NCBI RefSeq assembly: GCF_037974265.1
Contig: NZ_CP150233.1
Span: 4,216,001 to 4,280,000, forward strand
DNA length: 64,000 nt
Direction: 5' to 3'
Source of the DNA: Paenibacillus sp. FSL R5-0623
GTDB lineage: Bacteria > Bacillota > Bacilli > Paenibacillales > Paenibacillaceae
Position numbers and translations under genes: made by a program. The notes beneath the pieces are model-generated. The model was not told where the DNA came from. It did not search any database and saw nothing but the letters and a program-made list of their open reading frames with translations. Below are positions 59,567-64,000 of the stretch, one piece after another. Every line of letters begins with the position of its first letter. Within the stretch, counting starts at the first letter, position 1.

Positions 59567-59824
59567 CCTTCACCCCTACCATTCTCATATTTTTTTGCCG
59601 CATGTTGTCATTTTCCAACTCCGACTGACCGCTTGGGCATTACCAGACACCTATTAGACGCCCCTCGCTCTCAAAAGTTGCGAATATATTCCAACATAAC
59701 AGAAAAAAAACGTTGTCAGATCAAGCTTTTTTTACATTTTAATGTCTTCTTTTTTCCTTATTTATCAAATATACATCTCTAAACAACGTAACACCCTAAC
59801 CTTCATATTTGCGCACAATTCAAC

Positions 59825-61231
59825 TTACAGTCCCAAAAATTCAACAATTCCGTCCACAATCGCCTGTGCACATTTGTCCTGGTATTCTTCCGTGAGCATG
59901 ACTGCTTCATCTGTAGGGTTACTTAAAAAACCAAGCTCAAGTAACACAGCAGGCATGGTTGTTTCACGCGTCACATGCAGACTAGCCGTTTTAACCCCAC
60001 GATCCTTGAGTCCTGTTACCGGCAACACATATTTGTGAAGGGTATCAGCCAATGTCTTGCTTTCTTTACGACTGTAGAGCGTTTCAATGCCGTTTGGTAC
60101 CGGTGTAGTGAATTTGTTTCCATGAATGGATACAAAAACATCTGCCTGATTCAATTCAGCAATATCCACACGCTGTTTGAGCGAAAGTTCTGTATCATCC
60201 TGGCGTGTAATGACTGTTTGAATATTTGGGTATTTTTGAAGGATTGCCTGTACCTTCAGTCCTACAGCCAGATTGAAATCCTTCTCATAAGCTCCTGACA
60301 AACTCACTGCACCCGATTGACGACCCCCATGTCCCGGATCGATGACCACAATCGTTTTACCATCATTCGTAGGTACTGCCGGTTGGCTTGTCGGTTCTCC
60401 ACTCGTGGCTGTCAGGTCAACGAGCAAGACATTGTTATCTCCAACTGACCATTTGGCTGTAGCCGTCTGATTCAGATCCAGAACGACACGCACAGTAGAA
60501 GGCGTTTTACTGAACATGGCATACCGGACTTTGGAAACTATCGATGAATCCGTAACGAGAATCTGTCCACTTCCATCCGGGTTAGAGGCTTGTCCCTGAA
60601 TGAATTCCTGAGAAAATGTCGCTGAAGGCAGATCAACAATAATTCGGTCTGGCCCACCAATACTGGATACTTTGGGGCTAATATTACCGTTGGTTGCTAC
60701 AATCAACCGATCTCCGCTGAAGCTGATGCCTTGAAGCTCTGTCAAACCATCCGGGACAGGTGCCTCGACGGGGTCACTGTCACCTTCCGTTTCAACTACG
60801 GGAGGAATACTAAATAGGCTTACTGTCTTGGTTCCATTGTCCCAGCCAACACGCAGACCCATGCCTTCCCCAACAAAGCGTAACGGAACAAGCGTAGTTC
60901 CCTGTTTGATCAGTGGGGGCGAATCCAGGTTCACCACGTTTCCATTCACTGTAGCTGCATCTTTGCCAGCCGTCATTTGAATCATGCTGTTTCCTTTTTG
61001 AACCTGGACTGACTGAGTTTCCTTCTCCCACTTCACCTTATAACCCAGGTTCTCGGATACAATTCGAATTGGAACCATGACCGTTTTCCCGATATTCTCT
61101 GCAGGTGCACCCGTCTGCTGGTTAATGGTTACACCGTCGAGTACAATCGAGGGAGTGGTGTCTGCATGGGCGATGACTGGGAATAAACATAGGAACAGAA
61201 GAAAAACGACTGCTGCCGACCATTTTTTCAT
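59825..61231 (-). CDS. N-acetylmuramoyl-L-alanine amidase with AMIN domain (copy 2)
   Basis: A 468-residue paralogue of the neighbouring amidase with the same order: signal peptide, copper-amine-oxidase-N-type domain, AMIN domain, Amidase_3. Catalytic residues are intact: His in IDPGHGG, Glu in YEKDFNL, His in VSIHGNK, Glu in AVLLELGFLSN. The two copies share long identical stretches in the catalytic end (SLHVTRETTMPAVLLE) but differ in linkers, indicating an old tandem duplication. A 258-base gap separates them, so each probably has its own promoter. It faces a two-component system across a 275-base gap that holds two palindromes. Confidence 0.96.
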   Translation of the reverse strand: MKKWSAAVVFLLFLCLFPVIAHADTTPSIVLDGVTINQQTGAPAENIGKTVMVPIRIVSENLGYKVKWEKETQSVQVQKGNSMIQMTAGKDAATVNGNVVNLDSPPLIKQGTTLVPLRFVGEGMGLRVGWDNGTKTVSLFSIPPVVETEGDSDPVEAPVPDGLTELQGISFSGDRLIVATNGNISPKVSSIGGPDRIIVDLPSATFSQEFIQGQASNPDGSGQILVTDSSIVSKVRYAMFSKTPSTVRVVLDLNQTATAKWSVGDNNVLLVDLTATSGEPTSQPAVPTNDGKTIVVIDPGHGGRQSGAVSLSGAYEKDFNLAVGLKVQAILQKYPNIQTVITRQDDTELSLKQRVDIAELNQADVFVSIHGNKFTTPVPNGIETLYSRKESKTLADTLHKYVLPVTGLKDRGVKTASLHVTRETTMPAVLLELGFLSNPTDEAVMLTEEYQDKCAQAIVDGIVEFLGL

Positions 61232-61333
61232 ACCTCATCCACCATTCTTTTTGTCTTTTGAACATCCGACCTGATTCTCTGCAGCGTAACATCAATGACA
61301 ATATGTAACCTTCCATAATCTACTAATCAGTTT

Positions 61334-61369
61334 ATCAGATATTGTCTGATCATCCGGTTACAACGTTGT
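61334..61369. promoter_or_regulatory. Two palindromes in the amidase/response-regulator divergent gap
   Basis: ATCAGA-N5-TCTGAT (61334-61350) and the perfect ACAACGTTGT (61360-61369) lie 26 bases centre to centre between the divergent amidase and response regulator genes. They may be binding sites for the regulator encoded next door. Not tied to a known consensus. Confidence 0.35.
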
Positions 61370-61506
61370 CATATTTAGTCGGAAACAGAGTGACACAAAG
61401 GTTACTTCTCCATAAGTCCAGTTCCCAAAATCTTATGGAAATTACATTCCTCATCCATTTTTGCTATGCTGAGTTCAAATACTTGAAAACAGGAGATTGA
61501 GACTTG

Positions 61507-62181
61507 ATGCCTAAAATACTGATTGTGGACGATGAAGCAGATCTTCGAAAGCTACTGACTGATTATTTTGAAATTAACGGATATTCTGTGATGACGGCCA
61601 AGGACAGCCGGGAAGCACTGCGGAAAGTGGAAAAACAGCCCGATCTCGTTTTGTTAGATATCAACATGCCTGAACAGAACGGCCTTCAATTATGTGAAAA
61701 AATTCGCGACTTCGTCTCTTGCCCGATCTTATTCTTAACGGCCCGAATCGAAGATGCTGATAAAATAGCAGGATTTCGTGCCGGAGGCGATGACTATATC
61801 CTGAAACCTTTCAGCATTCGCGAGTTGGGCGCCAGGGTCGAAGCACATATACGCAGGGAACAACGAATCCAAACTAAATCTTCGGTAAGGTTTAACAATG
61901 ATTTGGTCATTGATTATACGGCTAGGGAACTCTACTACTTGGATAAGCGAATTTCACTGCCCAAAAAAGAGTTTGATATTGTCGAATTGCTGTCCACGCA
62001 TCCTGATATGGTGTTTGGAAAGGAACGCATATACCTAAAGATTTGGGGCATGGACGAGCAAGGTGACAGTAACGTGATCGCAGAGCATATCCGGCGAATT
62101 CGCTACAAATTAAAGGAATACGGCTGTGATAATCAAATTGAGACCGTTTGGGGAGTAGGGTACAAATGGCCAAGTTCATGA
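61507..62181 (+). CDS. OmpR-family response regulator
   Basis: A 224-residue regulator. Receiver: acidic DDE at 8-10, phosphoacceptor D51 (LLDINMPEQNG), K100 (ILKPF). Winged helix at about 130-222 (LPKKEFDIVELLSTHPDMVFGKERIYLKIWG, VIAEHIRRIRYKL, VWGVGYKW). AGGAG lies upstream; a TTG one codon earlier has slightly better spacing and may be the true start. It overlaps its kinase by 16 bases. It may regulate the downstream serine hydrolase or the divergent amidase; both are inferences. Confidence 0.95.
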   Translation: MPKILIVDDEADLRKLLTDYFEINGYSVMTAKDSREALRKVEKQPDLVLLDINMPEQNGLQLCEKIRDFVSCPILFLTARIEDADKIAGFRAGGDDYILKPFSIRELGARVEAHIRREQRIQTKSSVRFNNDLVIDYTARELYYLDKRISLPKKEFDIVELLSTHPDMVFGKERIYLKIWGMDEQGDSNVIAEHIRRIRYKLKEYGCDNQIETVWGVGYKWPSS

Positions 62182-63263
62182 CTAGACTCCTGTTTTTAAA
62201 GCGATTGTCCTTATTGCACTCATTTATGCTGTTGTGTGTGGTCACACTCATTGCCGTACTGGCCATCATAACTCTGGAGTTTGCTTGGGCGGAGAACCTG
62301 CGGCTGCGTTTCGGAGAAACGGATTGGGTGATGCCCTCCCTCGTCACGACGGTTTTGCTCACCGTAGCGACTGGAATTGTCACCATGGCCGTTCTATTTT
62401 ACAGATGGAAGCTAAAACGACCGCTGGAGCTATTAAAACGAGCATCCAAGAACATTTCAGCCAACGATCTAGACTTCCGCATTTCCTATGACAGCCAGGA
62501 TGAGATGGGCGAGCTGATCGCACTATTTGAAAACATGCGCTCACAATTGGAAAAAAACCTTAAGACACTCTGGCGTTCGGTTGAAGAGCGCAAGCAGATC
62601 AATGCTATTTTTGCCCATGATCTGAGAACACCCCTGTCTGTGTTAAAAGGAAACGCCGAGCTTCTCGCCACCTATCTTCCCGAGAAGAAGTTGTCGGAAG
62701 AAAAGGTGCTGGACCTGATCCATACCATGAACCTTCACATCTTGCGTCTGGAGAGTTATGCAGAGGCCATGAATTCCATTCAGAGGCTGGAGGATGTCCC
62801 GTTGAACTTCCAGTCGATGGATACGATCTCATTGACGGCTTTGCTGGACGGCAGCGCTGAACAAATCGCGAAACAGTACGGTATACGTTTCGTATCATCC
62901 GTCGAGTTTGATAATGCCTCAGTACATGTAGATCCCTATCTCGTCATGCAGATTTTCGAGAATCTAGTGGCTAATGGGGCGAGATACGCAGCCAGTCAAG
63001 TGAACGTCCACTATGACGTTCAGGGTGGCATTATGAAGATTACCGTCTCAGAGGACGGTCCTGGTTTCTCTGACGAAGCCCTGAGTAAGGCTATACTCCC
63101 TTTTTACCGAGGCGAAGTATGGGATGCGAGCGAACATCGCGGGCTGGGCCTTTACATTTGCAAAGTGTTTTGCGAAAAACATGAAGGTAGTCTTCGGATT
63201 GCAAACGGTCCTAACGGAGGTGGAAGCGTCACGGCAAGTATTGGGACCCGAGTTGATAAATAG
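62166..63263 (+). CDS. Sensor histidine kinase with very short sensor loop
   Basis: A 365-residue kinase. Membrane helices at about 18-42 and 56-80 leave only about 14 residues outside, so it senses within the membrane or through a partner. HAMP-like 80-135, phosphorylated His H151 (FAHDLRTPLSVLKG), ATPase domain with MQIFENLVANGARYA, VSEDGPGF, PFYRGE and RGLGLYICKVF. The ATG at 62166 has GGGGAG upstream and overlaps the regulator gene. The following serine hydrolase, 51 bases on, lies in the same direction and may be cotranscribed. Confidence 0.95.
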   Translation: MAKFMTRLLFLKRLSLLHSFMLLCVVTLIAVLAIITLEFAWAENLRLRFGETDWVMPSLVTTVLLTVATGIVTMAVLFYRWKLKRPLELLKRASKNISANDLDFRISYDSQDEMGELIALFENMRSQLEKNLKTLWRSVEERKQINAIFAHDLRTPLSVLKGNAELLATYLPEKKLSEEKVLDLIHTMNLHILRLESYAEAMNSIQRLEDVPLNFQSMDTISLTALLDGSAEQIAKQYGIRFVSSVEFDNASVHVDPYLVMQIFENLVANGARYAASQVNVHYDVQGGIMKITVSEDGPGFSDEALSKAILPFYRGEVWDASEHRGLGLYICKVFCEKHEGSLRIANGPNGGGSVTASIGTRVDK

Positions 63264-63278
63264 TTGAAAATGATCTGA

Positions 63279-63312
63279 TAACATCTCCTTATCTTGAATT
63301 CAAGGAGTGTTA
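63279..63312 (+). promoter_or_regulatory. Inverted repeat sequestering the ribosome site of the serine hydrolase
   Basis: TAACA-t-CTCCTT pairs with AAGGAG-TGTTA around an 11-base loop, leaving one bulged base. The right arm contains the whole Shine-Dalgarno AAGGAG and ends three bases before the ATG. In mRNA it would hide the ribosome site. Confidence 0.55.
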
Positions 63313-63314
63313 AC

Positions 63315-64000
63315 ATGCTAAAACTGAAAAAAAGAATGTATATCACCATTAGCTGTTTGTTGTTATGTACCGCGTGGGCAACCTCCGTATCCGCCAATGA
63401 AGCCAGAGACAGGACAGAAGTTCTGCAGGAGATTGACGAATATATGAATCGGAACATGAAGGCCAATCACATTAAGGCTGCTTCACTGGCGATTGCCAAT
63501 AACGATGAGGTCTTTTACGCAAAAGGCTACGGGACATTCGCGGATGGCCGGGAGGTAACGGGTAACACCCCTTTTCCCATTGCTTCACTTAGCAAGTCCT
63601 TTACTGCATTGGCTGTTCTGCAACTGGTGGACAAGAGTCGGATTGACTTGGATGCTACTTACGCTTCCTATTTTCCAGAGCTTTCTCCACAGGACCCCCG
63701 CGTTCTTGACATCACAGTCCGTCATTTACTGAATCAGACCAGCGGTCTCAATGACAAGATAAATCCCGATATGACAAAAACTCCGCAATTCCAATCGCTG
63801 GATGAGGCGAACCAATTATTAAACACGGTTCAACTTGCCCATATCCCCGGAACAGCCTACAGCTATCATAATCCCAATTACGTGCTGCTGGCGAACCTCG
63901 TGGAAAGTGTTAGCGGAGATCGCTTTTCAGATTACCTGAAAGAACATATTTTTGAACCACTAGGAATGAATCACACCTTCAGTGTCAGCACGACGCAGCA
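63315..64000 (+). CDS. Beta-lactamase-family serine hydrolase, N-terminal part (runs off right edge)
   Basis: A secreted class C beta-lactamase/PBP4*-fold hydrolase; the first 228 codons are in the window. Signal peptide to about residue 28 (SVSANE). Catalytic SxxK is SLSK in PFPIASLSKSFTALAVLQL; the YxN motif is YHN in TAYSYHNPNYVLLANLVE; LGMNHTF follows. AAGGAG precedes the ATG but lies in an inverted repeat. Such proteins cleave D-amino-acid peptides, esters or modify wall polymers; a true beta-lactamase is not indicated. It follows a two-component system that may control it. Confidence 0.94.
   Translation, partial: MLKLKKRMYITISCLLLCTAWATSVSANEARDRTEVLQEIDEYMNRNMKANHIKAASLAIANNDEVFYAKGYGTFADGREVTGNTPFPIASLSKSFTALAVLQLVDKSRIDLDATYASYFPELSPQDPRVLDITVRHLLNQTSGLNDKINPDMTKTPQFQSLDEANQLLNTVQLAHIPGTAYSYHNPNYVLLANLVESVSGDRFSDYLKEHIFEPLGMNHTFSVSTTQ

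Overview
The window is chromosomal DNA of a low-to-mid-GC, endospore-forming Firmicute, most likely a Paenibacillus. This rests on SLH-anchored wall proteins, a very large SLH-anchored GH53 galactanase, DUF1540 and GerMN proteins, Bacillus-type Fnr, Fur and Zur boxes, a two-GTPase dynamin, and the parE-parC arrangement. No rRNA, tRNA, CRISPR array, prophage or complete insertion sequence was seen. The narG gene runs off the left edge and a serine hydrolase runs off the right edge.

Bases 1-5.2 kb form an anaerobic nitrate locus. moaA and narG run left. A five-gene operon runs right: DUF2249, an unknown protein, double DUF2249, a 12-segment haem-copper-oxidase-like membrane protein, and DUF59. 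Two Fnr-type palindromes in the shared 319-base gap each sit exactly at -41.5 from a predicted start, one per direction. Bases 5.4-12.7 kb hold a cupin, a complete Bce-type antimicrobial-peptide module (regulator, kinase, ATPase, permease), and a SPFH protein overlapped with an NAD-kinase-fold protein, preceded by an operator-like array. Bases 12.9-20.6 kb hold the galactanase, a YceI protein and a divergent two-component pair.

Bases 20.7-25.7 kb are a metal-homeostasis zone. A Zur-like box overlaps the promoter of an orphan AAA ATPase, beside a DUF1540 gene. A perfect Fur box precedes an HpaB-type monooxygenase. A second perfect Fur box lies between the -35 and -10 of a flavodoxin/unknown/nitroreductase operon. 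A third, 18 of 19 bases matching, lies at 43.6 kb before a siderophore-binding lipoprotein and a type 2 ferredoxin-NADP reductase, downstream of an AraC regulator fused to a siderophore-binding domain. Together these suggest an iron-starvation response that swaps ferredoxin for flavodoxin and supplies reductant.

Bases 25.8-41.2 kb are mostly housekeeping and stress genes: RNA modification enzymes, an alkyltransferase-like DNA repair protein, a MarR-controlled MFS pump, a second MarR, topoisomerase IV, an ABC-2 exporter with an SGNH hydrolase, a CAP-domain protein, an acetyltransferase and purT. Bases 45.5-53.2 kb carry a heterodimeric ABC exporter and a tandem dynamin. Bases 53.4-61.2 kb carry nth and a wall cluster: two duplicated AMIN/Amidase_3 proteins, a GerMN lipoprotein and an SLH protein. 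The right end has a third two-component system followed by a beta-lactamase-fold serine hydrolase whose ribosome site lies in an inverted repeat.

All functional calls come from reading motifs by eye; no database search was run.
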